This document shows, one piece after another, positions 47,600 to 58,623 of a DNA stretch of 64,000 bases. The translations under genes and the position numbers were made by a program. The stretch is taken from positions 12,369,501 through 12,433,500 of the forward strand of contig BSBM01000440.1 in assembly GCA_027924585.1 (NCBI GenBank). Reading direction: 5' to 3'. The stretch is from Larix kaempferi (taxonomy: Eukaryota > Streptophyta > Pinopsida > Pinales > Pinaceae). Position 1 is the stretch's first letter; every line of letters starts with the position of its first letter. The notes beneath the pieces were generated by a model that searched no databases, had not been told where the DNA came from, and was given only the letters and a program-made list of their open reading frames with translations.

Positions 47600-48205
47600 A
47601 TGGAAGATGAAGGGTTTGAGTTATACAAGGAAGAAATCATTTACATTGATGGAGGCCTACCAAGATATGATGAGGGATACATTTGTGATAATATGTACAG
47701 TGAACTATATTGGGTAGAACCATCGATGGATAATCCAAAAAAAAGATTTACCAAAAGTAATATATGCATGTGAAAACTTGCCCCACCACTACCAGGAGTA
47801 TTGGATTTGAGAGAAGAGATTTGTAAATCCCTTTCCTTCAAATATTATTTTTATTCCAGATTTGGATTTGAGCCCAAATATGTAGATGAGGATTCTTTTG
47901 AGAGAATCAAGCCGTCCATAGAGAAACCAAGTTTTGCTACTACCCCAAGAAAAGAAGAAGAAAGAGGAATCGAAAGTGAAGCCTCATTGGATGCCATTGT
48001 TTCTAGCATGAAGAGACTTTTTGGATTCTCTTTAAACAAAGTCTCCAATAATACTACTTCTAAGGTTACCAATGATAAAGATGCATCAACTAGCTTGAAG
48101 GAGAAAAATCATAGTAACAATCAGCCATCAAAGGAGAGGAGCAACAATCTTCCAAGAGAAGAGCCATGTGTTTCCTCTAATGAATGCATTGAGAAAGAAC
48201 AATAG
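47600..48205 (+). pseudogene. element E internal ORF, first part, unknown
   Basis: The ATG at 47600 (MEDEGFELYKEE) opens a frame of 202 codons with one internal TGA (47771-47773) and TAG at 48203. The N-terminal part is acidic and aromatic (YICDNMYSELYW), the middle has FYSRFGFEPKY, and the end is Ser/Asn/Lys-rich and likely disordered. I recognise no family. Copia D is inserted 26 bp after the stop, and its length plus duplication (7245 bp) is a multiple of three, so the same frame continues at 55477. Stops at 48203 and 48224 lie between. Confidence 0.6.
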
Positions 48206-48226
48206 GACTTCAAGATAAGGAAGTAA

Positions 48227-48231
48227 GGTAA
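48227..48231. other. target duplication of D (left)
   Basis: GGTAA, repeated at 55472-55476, flanks copia D. Confidence 0.95.
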
Positions 48232-48835
48232 TGTTAAAATTTGAGCTTTAATTCACAATACTCTTGGATCTTTACTGAGAGAATAACATATATAGTATAT
48301 CAATGCATAACAATCACAATAAGCATGACAAGCATCACAAGAATCAAAAGCATGAGAGACAAGAGACACAAAGTTTCCGTGGGGAAAACCCTAAGGTGAA
48401 AAACCCCACAACTTCCTCAGAGATAGAGAGAGCAATGGCTCAACCAAAGTACAACCAAAATACACTTGAGATAGTCTCCTAGAGCAGATGATCCTCCTCC
48501 TCACCAGTGCACCACTTTCTGAGAGAGAGAAGTGTGTCTTTTTGAATGATGAAAATAGAGATCTCCCGATCTCTATTTATACTAACCTGTTTGCCCAGTT
48601 ACACTATGGGGCCGACTTGTCTATCTAGATACATCCAAAATATAATATATATTTAAGGGTCGACCCCACACATGGTGGTCTAATAACCCATCGGAAAGTA
48701 CACACACTTGCGACACTTGTCAATCCACATGACGACACTTCCTTATAGAGGAATAACACATCTCTGATAAGGGTACAATAAATATAGATGAAATACATAG
48801 ATGAAATACATTCCGAAGTTACATATACATCAACA
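48232..48835 (-). repeat. 3' LTR of copia D
   Basis: On the + strand TGTTAAAATTTGAGC to ACATATACATCAACA. It carries the TATA-overlapping inverted repeat at 48553-48578. Confidence 0.95.
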
Positions 48836-49029
48836 CTCCCTCTTAACTAGGAAGGTATTTCTCGACACAGTTCTACTAGACAAGTCTTCTTCTCGGGATC
48901 ATCGCCATCGATGCATCATCATCATCATCGTCACTACTGCTGCTATCTCAACCAATCTCTGACTCTACTCGTCATAGGAAGTTCTAAAGAGCCAGTCCTT
49001 TTTCATTCTGGATGTAGGCCCACCACCTA

Positions 49030-50230
49030 CAGGTCTTCATCATCTGTGCGAACGGTCTAATAGAGGTGGCCTCTCAGGACTAATTTTATGTGAGGATGCA
49101 ATACCAGAAAGAGTATCCTAGGAACATTTATGTGCCTAAGCACGACCAACAAGATCTCCCAGGACTGATTACATGCATCTCCTCCACAATACCTTTAAAG
49201 AGCATCCTAGGAACATTTATGTGCCGCAGCATGACCGACAAGATCTCTAAAGAACATCCCAAGACTTATTATGAGCACACAGCTCAACCTCTTGGATCTC
49301 CGGGACTGATTACATTTGGATAGAAAAAACTTTTTAAGAGCATCCCAGGAACATTTATGTGCCGCAACACGACTGGCAAGATCTCTAAAGATCATCCCAG
49401 GACTAATTACGAGCACACAGCTCAACCCCTCGGATCTCCAAGACTGATTACATGTCTCCGTAGTAATACCTCATCCCAGGACTGATTATGAGCACACAAC
49501 TCAACCTATCGGATATCTGAGGACTGATTACATACTACATAGAAATACCGAAAAGAGTACCCCAGGAACATTTATGTGTTGCAGCATGACTGACAAGATC
49601 TCCCAAGACTGATTACATGCTATTTGCACAACCTGCCACATATCATCTCTGACCTCCAAGTATCAATCTGATACTCATAATCCAACGGATCATCATCGCA
49701 CGAGGCATCATCCTGATGCCCATGATCATACTGATCATCATCACTATACCATCCTAGTACATATCATCTGGAGCAACATCCTGAAGCTCATCATCATGAT
49801 CAACCTAATCATACAATGCATCCACCTGATGCACACCAAGTATCTACCTGATACATATCATCATACATGATCCACCTGATCATACAGTGTATCCACCTGA
49901 TACAAATACATGATACATATCAACATACATGATCTACCTGATCATACAATATATCCACCTGATACATATACAGATACATGGTCCAAGCATCCAACATGAC
50001 GCATATACAAATACATACAAATGATCCAACCGATCATATCCAACATCCAACATGATGCGTATATACATATAAATGATCCAACTGATCATATCTAGCATCA
50101 ACACGATGCATACATACATACAAATATAAATGATCCAACTGATCATATCCAGCATCAACATGATGCGTACATACATACAAATATAAATGATCCAACTAAT
50201 CATATCCAACATCCAACATGATGCATATAC
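49030..50230 (-). repeat. copia D 3' UTR minisatellite arrays
   Basis: 49070-49640 holds units around AGGACTGATTACATG, AACATTTATGTGCCGCAGCATGACC and GAGCACACAGCTCAACC. 49690-50225 holds ATGATCCACCTGATCATACA units and later 58-bp-type units with ATAAATGATCCAACTGATCATATC. It parallels H and C with different units and order. Confidence 0.85.
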
Positions 50231-50369
50231 AGAGAAGTAACTGGAGCATCGTCCTGATGCTCATCATCCAGCGCTTACATCCACAGCCATGTGAAGGATC
50301 CTCCTTCCAACATGCTTGGAATGGCTTCAGCAAATGTGACCATCACTTCTTCCTCGAAGTGTCGTCGAT

Positions 50370-51218
50370 CTAAAGAACAACAAGCCTCTCCCTGAAGTAC
50401 TTGAACTTCACCCTGGCTAGTGGCTTTGTTAGCACATCTACAATTTGCTCGTCCATCGCAATATACAAAAGCTTCACAGCTCCTCTCTGCACCATATCCC
50501 TGATATAGTCATATTTGATCTCTATGTGTTTCGACCTGTCATAAAACAATGGGTTCTCAGACAGCTTCACACAACTTTGGTTATCGCAAAAGATACCAGT
50601 AGCATCCAATGGGAGATCAAATAACTCAGACAGTAGCTTCCGTATCCATACTACCTCACAACTAGTTGAACAGGCTGCAACATACTCTACCTCAGCTGTA
50701 CTCAGTGCTATGCAGGACTGCTTCCTGCTGAACCAAGAGATCACACCTAATCCCATACTGAAGCAACACCTAGATGTGCTCTTCCTATCTGCAGCATTGC
50801 CAGCCCAATCTGAATCAACATAACCCTGCAGGTTAAACTTTTGATTCTCTTCATACTTGAGCCCATAATCCACTATACCCTTCAAGTACCTCAAAACATG
50901 CTTTACAGCAACCGGGTGAACACTCCTCGGATCCGTCAAGAACTGGTTCAATGTGTTCACCGTAAAGCAAATGTCTGGTCTTGTGTTCGTCAGGTACATC
51001 AAGGACCCAATCACCTGATGATACATAGAGACATAAACCAACTTAGATGAAGCATCACATAGAAGCTTCAGATTCGATGCCATGGGTGTGGCCATGGCCT
51101 TGCAATCCATCATCCCGAATCTCTTCAGGATATCTACTGTGTACTTCCCTTGACCAAGGAAGATCCCACCTAAATTCTGCCACACCTCCATACCTAGGAG
51201 ATAATGCATCATTCCCAA
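50370..51218 (-). pseudogene. copia D RT end-RNase H (RT core deleted)
   Basis: The open frame of 282 codons starts MHYLLGMEVWQN and goes through TNTRPDICF, YVDSDWAGNAADRKS, SRKQSCIALST and CDNQSCVKL to the family C-terminus VDVLTKPLARVKFKYF. Upstream (51218-51370), LKKALYGL is followed directly by APRTWC..TKRKLAAEFDMK, so the segment with YVDD is deleted. The junction skips about 60 codons of RT. The RNase H part is intact. Confidence 0.9.
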
Positions 51219-51503
51219 AGTTCTTCATATCGAATTCGGCAGCAAGCTTCCTCTTTGTATCACACCAAGTTCTGGGAGCTTGCTACAATCCATACAAGGC
51301 TTTCTTCAATATGCACACATGTGACTCCCTATCAGGTCTTGGGACTGCATCCCAAACATCTTCTTCATGATCGACGGATCATGGCATTCCATTTCTTCAT
51401 CCCAGATCCTAGAAACTTCAATATCTTCAATATCTTCAATAGATATCTTTGTTGCTGGAACAAATGTTGTAGTCTTTTTGTAGGTGAAGATATACGGTCT
51501 TTC

Positions 51504-52130
51504 CTACAAAACAAGTTAAATTGCATGATTAGAAACATCTCATAATTTTCAGAACAAATTCTTTACACATAAAGAAATATGTCATGCAGTCATGCAGTTA
51601 TCTTAGCCAATGCTTCAATACAACATTTATCCATGTTCCACAACTTTCTAAATGCCATCCAGTCTCTACTAGAACATTGTTAAGAGTTTGCACTACTCCC
51701 AACATGTCAGCAAAGAGGTTTCATTCTATATAAGTAGCACTGGAATGTTGTACAGTGCAATAGGCCACTTACCCATCACATGCATATTAGTAGTATATTG
51801 TTCATTAATGCAATCATTCTAATCTGCACAATACATCTCCTAATTCTAGGAACATAAGCATAATATTATTTAAACAAACAAAATAGGCAAGAAATGATAA
51901 TTGAAATACTTATCTTTGTTTGTTTGTTGGGTGGACTCCCTCTGAGTCTTTGCTTCTTGGAAGGAGCTGCTGAAGTAGCTTCTTCTACACCTTTCTGTTG
52001 TGGAATGTAGGAAGATGGTCAACTCCCTCTGAAAATCTGCATCCTTGCAGGAGCTGCTGGAGTGTGCTCCCTCTTGATCTTTGCTTCTTGGATTACCTGT
52101 CCTTGAACTTATATTCATCCTTGCTGACAT
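51504..52130 (-). other. intron-like insert between integrase and RT positions (copy in D)
   Basis: The - strand reads AGATAA|GTATTTCAATT ... AACTTGTTTTGTAG|GAAAG. The intron-like part is 51504-51909, preceded by an exon-like part up to about 52130. It is homologous to 1326-1925 in H. The insert replaces the end of integrase and the start of RT, compared with C. Confidence 0.5.
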
Positions 52131-52998
52131 CAATCTTCTTGAACCCTGGAAAGTATATTCTGTAATCCTTCGAGCTTTCACTGTAACCCACAAAGATACC
52201 CTTCTTTCCTGAAGGATATAGTTTAGTCCTCTTTTCCTTTGGGACATGAGTGTATACTAGACAACCAAATATTCTAAGATGGCTGACTTTAGGTTTCTTA
52301 CCAAAAAAGACCTCTTCTGGTGTCTTGTTGTCCAATATGTTGTGGGGTGTTCTATTTTTCACATATACAATTGTTCTATTTGCTTCTGCCCATAGATGCA
52401 TAGGTAGATCCTGGTCATGCAGCATTGCCCTTGTTGCTTCCATCATTGTTCTGTTCTTCCTTTCTGCAACTCCATTCTGTTGAGGATTGTAAGGAGCAGT
52501 CAACTCCCTCTTAATCCCTGAATCACTGCAAAGCTTCTTGAATTCACCTAAGGTGAATTCTCCACCATTGTCGGATCTGAATGTTTTGATCTTCTTGTCA
52601 GTTTGATTCTCCATCAAGTTTTTGAATTCCTTGAACTTATCAAACACCTCATCTTTGTTTTTCAAGAAGTATACCCAAGTCTTCCTAAAGAAGTCATCAA
52701 TAAATGAGACATAGTAAACATACCCACTTAGAGAACTGGATGACATAGGACCACACACATCTGAGTGGATGATTTCCAGGATATCTTTTGCCTTGCTTTC
52801 ATTGCTTGGGAAAGCCTTCTTAATATTCTTACCTTTTGCACATCCTTTGTAAACACCTTCATGTTTGGTCTTGATTTCAGGAAGACCCTCTACAACCTTG
52901 CTTGCAATTGGAAGTGCCCTATAGTGCATATGAGCAAGTCTTCTATGCCAAAGTTCACTTGGATCCATGGATTCATGCACCATGGCATGTTCAGGTTG
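52093..52998 (-). pseudogene. copia D integrase
   Basis: One TGA (52997-52999) separates it from gag-protease; C has GGA at that position. The zinc domain HRRLAH..YKGCAKGK, catalytic HSDVCGPM (near 52740), RSDNGGEF (near 52570) and GVAERKNRT (near 52470) show a complete DDE triad. It ends in the GYSESSKDYRIYFPGF motif, then DVSKDE, and is cut short compared with C by the insert. Confidence 0.92.
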
Positions 52999-54309
52999 TC
53001 ATTTTAATTTATACAAACCTCCCTCTTGCTCTCCAATCACAACTACATCATCTATGGTCTTTCCCTTTGGCCACATTAGGACTTGGCCATCCAAAAATGC
53101 AACCCTCATACCTTTTGTATCCAATGCAGAGATGGATAGTAAGTTCTTCTTGAGCCTAGGTACATAAAGGACTTCTTTCATCTTCAAATATTTTCCAGAA
53201 TCTAGGTTGTAGGAGGCTTCACCACTTCCTTTGATGGGATATTGATAATCATCCCCAAGTTTCACTTTATGGGGTGATTCATGTTCAGACAGATTTACAA
53301 AGGATTCTTTAAACCCAGTCATGTGTTTGGAAGCCCCACTGTCAATTAACCAATCATTACAACCATGGAAGATAGTACCTGTGAGAGCAGAGATTAGAAC
53401 ATACTCTTCTTCACTTGATGAGTCATCATTACTATCATCACTTTCTGCCCAAACCTTCTTCTTTGGAGGTTCATCATCTTTGGAAGCATGAGCATGGTAC
53501 CTTCTTTTGTTACCCTTCTTCTTCTTGCTGGAGTTGTTGTTGTTGTGTTTATCCCTTTTCTTCTTGGGACATTCTGAAGCAAAGTGACCCTTCTCATTAC
53601 AAGTGAAACACCTTAGATCTTTCTTGTCTTTGTGAGAATGATGAGAAGATTTCTTCTTGTAATGGGATGGCTCCCTCTTGAACTTGCCCTTCTTAGTGTG
53701 AGTTGTGAGAGCTTGATCTTCATTTCCCATCTTCTCTTCTCTTGCCACAAGCCTTGCTTCTTCTTGAGAACATTCCTCCCATAATCTGCTGAAGGAGATT
53801 AACTTCTTTCTGGCATAGATCCCTTGGATAAAAGAGTCCCATGACCTAGGTAGGCCATTCAAAGTAGTCATAACAATTCCACCATTCTCCACCATTTCAT
53901 CTACATCTTCAAGTTGTTCGTTGATCCGAGAGACCTTGGAGAAATAGGATTGAATGGTTTCTCCATTCGACATCTTGACCCCTTTCAATTGATTCCGCAG
54001 GGTCATCTTCCGATTTATGTTCTTCCCTTCAAATAGCTTGGTCAAAGAGTCAAAAATAGCCTTGGGTGTCTTTAGAGAAGACACATGGGGTATGAGATGG
54101 TCTTTGATAGAATCAGCAATGATTCTCTTTTCCTTGACCAAGTTCTTCTTATGAAATACCTTAGCCTCTTCATCCTCTGGGATAGGGATGTCTTCTTTTA
54201 TATATGAGTCCAACTCATTCTCTTCCAGGATTAACCCAATCCTATACTTCCAAGCTTGAAAGTTATCAGCCCCTTCAAGCTTATCCTCAAGCTTGGTGTG
54301 GTGAGACAT
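52999..54309 (-). CDS. copia D gag-protease, intact frame
   Basis: The ATG at 54309 opens 436 codons without a stop. The gag core lies at about residues 10-190, the zinc knuckle at 234-247 (CFTCNEKGHFASEC), an Asp/Ser-rich linker (DDSNDDSSSEEE) at 291-302, and the protease DSGASKHM at 323-330, before it ends at the TGA where integrase continues. It is the most intact coding frame in the window. It forms the particle and binds RNA, and the protease would cleave the polyprotein. It may be translated if D is transcribed. Confidence 0.93.
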   Translation of the reverse strand: MSHHTKLEDKLEGADNFQAWKYRIGLILEENELDSYIKEDIPIPEDEEAKVFHKKNLVKEKRIIADSIKDHLIPHVSSLKTPKAIFDSLTKLFEGKNINRKMTLRNQLKGVKMSNGETIQSYFSKVSRINEQLEDVDEMVENGGIVMTTLNGLPRSWDSFIQGIYARKKLISFSRLWEECSQEEARLVAREEKMGNEDQALTTHTKKGKFKREPSHYKKKSSHHSHKDKKDLRCFTCNEKGHFASECPKKKRDKHNNNNSSKKKKGNKRRYHAHASKDDEPPKKKVWAESDDSNDDSSSEEEYVLISALTGTIFHGCNDWLIDSGASKHMTGFKESFVNLSEHESPHKVKLGDDYQYPIKGSGEASYNLDSGKYLKMKEVLYVPRLKKNLLSISALDTKGMRVAFLDGQVLMWPKGKTIDDVVVIGEQEGGLYKLK

Positions 54310-54870
54310 CTTAAAGAGTACTTCAAATGAAATAGAAAAGATTTAGGTCTTACCACTTGAAATGCTAAAAACTGGATCTTGTCCTGGATTAGGGTTTGTC
54401 GGCAAAACCCTAAAAATTCAAAATGTGAATTTCAACTTTCTGAAAGGATAGAAAGATGTGCCTTGATGAGCTGATCAGTCTGGTGTATTCAGAATTTGAG
54501 ATCAGCAAAGCTTTACCCTTCAGATTTTCCTTTTTGTCCTCTCGAGTTCACTTGGAAGAGCCCTGAATTAGGGTTTGAGTTTCCCGGAGATCTACCTAGC
54601 CAAAAATCTTGATCCAAAGCTCTAAACTTTGATTTTTGCAAGGAGCTTCCAGCTATGGCTTCCAATTTCAGAAATTCCTATTTTTGTGGAAACCCTAATT
54701 TTTAGGGCCAAATCTGAAAATGCTCATAATCAAATTCTGATTGGACAGATAAATGCTCCTTGATGAGTAGAGTCAATCTACTATACTGTTTTTCCAAAAA
54801 CTGTGGAGAGAAACCCAATAAACAAGAAACTCAAGTTTTCGTCACTGCAAAATGTCTTCTTCTCAGGTTC

Positions 54871-54882
54871 GCTCTGATACCA
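54871..54882 (-). other. primer-binding site of copia D
   Basis: On the - strand TGGTATCAGAGC follows the 5' LTR directly; it matches the initiator-Met tRNA end. Confidence 0.95.
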
Positions 54883-55471
54883 TGTTAAAATTTGAGCATT
54901 AATTCACAATACTCTTGGATCTTTAGTGAGAGAATAACATGTACAGTATATCAATGCATAACAATCACAATAAGCATCACAAGCATCACAAGAATCAAAA
55001 GCATGAGAGACAAGAGACACAGAGTTTCCGTGGGGAAAACCCTAAGGTGAAAAACCCCACAACTTCCTCAGAGATAGAGAGAGCAATGGTAACCAAAGTA
55101 CAACCAAAATACACTTGAGATAGTCTCCTATATTAGATAATCCTCCTCCTCACTAGTGCGCCACTTTCTGAGAGAGAGAAGTGTGTCTTTCCGAATGATG
55201 AAAATAGAGATCTCCCGATCTCTATTTATAATAACCTATTTGCCCAGTTACACTATGGGGCCGAATTGTCTATCTAGATACATCCACAATATAATATATA
55301 TTTCAAGGCTGACCCCACACATGGTGGTCTAATAACCCATCGGCAAGTACACACACTTGCGACACTTGTCAATCCACATGACGACACTTCCTTATAGAGG
55401 AATAACACATCTCTTATAAGGGTACAATAAATATATATGAAATACATTTCAAAGTTACATATACACTAACA
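54883..55471 (-). repeat. 5' LTR of copia D
   Basis: It is the partner of 48232-48835, ending CACTAACA before GGTAA. It is slightly shorter (the AAATACATAGATG unit is lost near the end). The TATA region is at 55202-55235. Confidence 0.95.
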
Positions 55472-55476
55472 GGTAA

Positions 55477-58210
55477 ATTTTATCTTGGCAGCATCAATTA
55501 TTTTTTACATCAATATGAAGAATATCCCACTAAGTTAATCACAAAATAGAAAGGATCAACCCTTCAAGCATTCTCAGAACAACGTTATGGAGAAAAATAC
55601 AACCACACTCTAGTTGAGAGTGAACTTGGAGATTTGGAGGGGGAGCATGCCATCACCACTCCACGTCATGAAGAGATAGATGTGTGACAAAGGTATTACA
55701 GCCATTCTGATTTTTTCATTCACCAAATTCCTTTGTTTCATTTTGATATGGAAGCCATTTTTGGTGATAAGGTTGGTAGAAAATATCCTTCTAGTACTGA
55801 GATCCAAATTTTTGAGAAGGCTGAATTTTTAAAAGAGATTTTGCTTGATTCTCAAGAGTGGCATGAACACACATGTGATCAGATGTGTGTTTCTAATAGT
55901 ACACATGACATTATGGAGCATCATCATTTCCAAGGTAAACATAAGGAGTCCTCATATTTACTAGTTCTTCAAGAAAGCATTGACTTGCAGGATGATTTCT
56001 AGGCACCTGTTTCACTCCAGATATATTATGAGCCTTTTTCATGTAAGGAAGGCTTATCCTTGATGAATATGGATGATTACATTCCATTTGGATCAGCAAT
56101 AAAAGAATCCTATTCATCATTGAATTGGATGGATAGATACATCAATGAGATGGAGACTCAAGATTGTGCAAGACTGGTTCACATGGGTAAGAGTTATTTT
56201 TGCATTAGTAATGGATCTATTGTTGCATTCAAATTTGTTATGATCAATGAGCAGCATTCAATTCATATATGGCTGCAATATGATGCTTACCATACATTTC
56301 CATTCATACTTGGGAGGAAAAATTACATAGAAGATGGAGATTTATCCCATGGCATGATATTCATAGTAAAGCATGGTTACATTATGGGGGCTACTGAGGG
56401 CCTCACCACCATTCAAGGCACAAGTATGGACTACTTACATGAGATTGAGGTCATACGGAAGTCACTACAACAACATGAGAAATTTCTTGAATACCACCCA
56501 CCGGGTAGACCACCTGATAGGATGAAGAAGCATGAGGATGAATTGATGATGGATGTGCAATCCATCAATATATTTCATTATAAGAAATTGAAAAGGCTCA
56601 AGGAAGGAAATGAAAGGGACCTCAAGAGTTTCTTTGACTATAGACACATAAAACCAATTCCTCTTTCATTTCTTATGGGCCTAGTGAAGATGAAGGTCAT
56701 AATAGAGTACATGTGCATAAGGAACAAAGTCCTTAGCATAGATATCGAGGAGGCCTTAAACATTCTCCATGACACACATGATTCAGTGGCACAATCTGGT
56801 TGGAAAGATGCTTCATTGGAAAATTCATCTTTCCTTGAAGACATGGAGAAGATTCAGAAAGCAAAGACTACAACCCAAGGTAAATTTTTCACATATGCTT
56901 TTTGACAGAGATTGTTTGCATGATCTTCTTCATATGTTGCAGGAAGCATACTTGAAGGATGATGAAGATATTTGCAAGCTCAATTATGAGTTGATGGCCA
57001 CCCAATATTATTTGAGAAGCACTCAAAGTTCCCTCTTGGAATCCAACATTGAGATAGAACAATTTCACCAAGAATTGCATAAATCAAATACTCCCTCCTA
57101 CATTCAAATCTGCCATCCTCTTTCGGTTGATGACATTCAAATTTATATGGGGGAACCTCATGATATGGTGGTTCATGAGATTCATGATGACATGCATGTG
57201 CTTGAGGAGTTTAGAGATGCAGATGATGAGTTCCAAGCACATACTACCTTCCAGAGCCAAATTGAACTTCTTCCTGGAGTGAGTCATTCCTCAAATGAGG
57301 AGTCAGAAGAGCTCATGTTTGATGGAACAGCCTTTGATGGATTTGATGCATCCACATATTTGGTGGATACTTGTTGCAGAAAGTTGGTTCATATTTGGAC
57401 CAACGGCAGAGAGTTGAGCCATTGGGAGCACTCACATAGGGAATCATCTTTCTTGGCTACTCAGAGCATTGGGTTGGAGTGTCTCTTCTTTCCCTATTTA
57501 GGAGAAAAGAAACATGAGTTATATTCTTGCTTGCATCTATGGAGACTTATTGGATACATTTTACACTTTTTGTGAGCAACATGGGCCTCCATGGACTTTT
57601 GATGATGCATATTCTCTTTGTGATTGGACATGGGACTTTCACCCTTGTCATTGGAACAACAATGTTTTAATTTTTGGTACTTGTGTGCATTGGGCATATG
57701 AAGTACAATCTGATTTGCATGTGCTTGGTGAGTTTGAGGTCAAGGAGAATGAAGATCAAGCACCTATTCATTACCAGAGAAATTATGAGTTGTCTCTAGG
57801 TGATGGTTGTCTTGTTTTGAAGGAGGCTCATGATCTCCCTTCGGTTAAGCCTGCCATGATGGATGACTATTATAGAGAGTTGATTCACCATTCTCCATCC
57901 AAATCAGTAAGTTGGATTATGCATTCATATACTAATTGGGTGGATAGTTACATAAGGGAGTTGAGTACCCCAAGAGGTAAGTTTGTTGCTTGCATTAGTG
58001 GAAAGCTTATGGACACATCATCCATCTTTTGTGATTAGTTGTATAGGAATTTATGGCTTCTATGTGATGTCTTCAGTATACTTTATATGGACATGGGATT
58101 TCCATCTATGTCTCAGGAATGGGAATTGCAGTGTTAGTTCACACATGTCTTATGAGGAGATTCAATATTCCTTTAGGAGTGATGAATTCTATTTTGGTGG
58201 AGTGTTCTAG
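55477..58210 (+). pseudogene. element E internal ORF, main part, unknown repeated-domain protein
   Basis: Continuing from 48231 in the same frame, about 900 codons read through with stops (55547, 55685, 56000) and frameshifts near 56885 (extra T in a T run), 57500 and 58040. I recognise no domain. A repeated unit is visible. Copy 1 (56069-56315) has MDDY, then NWMDRYINEM, then GKSYFCISNGS, then YDAYHTFPF. Copy 3 (57859-58120) has MDDYYREL, NWVDSYIREL, GKFVACISGKLMDT..FCD and WTWDFHLC. Copy 2 (57514-57660) has YILACIYGDLLDTFYTFCEQ, DDAYSLCDWTWDFHPC. Other parts hold GKFYLGSINYF (55472), PGRPPDRMKKHEDEL and EALNIL. Conserved Trp, Asp and Cys in the copies suggest a folded domain. Function is unknown. 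Confidence 0.55.
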
Positions 58211-58605
58211 ACATCCCCCATGATGATATATTCTTTTTGTTGATACTGATTTTTGGGAGGATGCAGTTAAGACAATGGGACGTTGGAATTCTTTGGGATG
58301 GTAGTTTTCCACAAGCAACAATGCTATCGGGAGACATGCAGCAATGGAAGTGGGATCCAAGAATTGATAGGTCATTTCAGTTTGCATTGATGTTTGGATG
58401 AATGAAACATAAGAAGTGGGACCCTAGGATCAATATTGAATATCTAGATATAATCATAGTGGTGCAGCAGAAACGTGGTGTAATTTGGTATTTTGCTTAG
58501 AATTCAGGATTTCAATTCTAGACAGCCAACAACATATTTTGAGGAGTGAAGTCACTGGTTGGCTTCATAGATGGTTGGAATTGGATTCTTGCTTGAGGAA
58601 AAGAA

Positions 58606-58623
58606 AACTTGGGAGAGGAGGAC
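58606..58623 (+). other. polypurine tract of element E
   Basis: AAACTTGGGAGAGGAGGAC precedes the 3' LTR and fixes the + orientation of E. Confidence 0.7.

Larger units (their letters stand above)
48232..55471 (-). mobile_element. Ty1/copia element D, full length with RT deletion, inserted in E
   Basis: LTRs are 48232-48835 and 54883-55471, flanked by GGTAA. PBS is at 54871-54882. Order on the - strand: gag-protease (intact frame), one TGA, integrase (intact DDE), then an intron-like replacement, a deleted RT and an intact RT end plus RNase H. The 1.5-kb repeat-rich 3' UTR lies before the polypurine tract (48836-48844). It is of the same family as C. It cannot move alone because the RT core with YVDD is lost, but gag, protease and integrase look nearly intact. 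Confidence 0.95.

Noticed and set aside
48228-55490. intron spanning copia D in element E (AAGGTAAAT to GGCAG)
   Set aside because: GGTAA is the target duplication of D. Without D, the intron would be about 19 bp, too short.
56880-56942. GT-AG intron in E (CCCAAG|GTAAAT to GTTGCAG)
   Set aside because: Removing it does not join the two frames. A single extra T in the T run near 56885 explains the frame change better.
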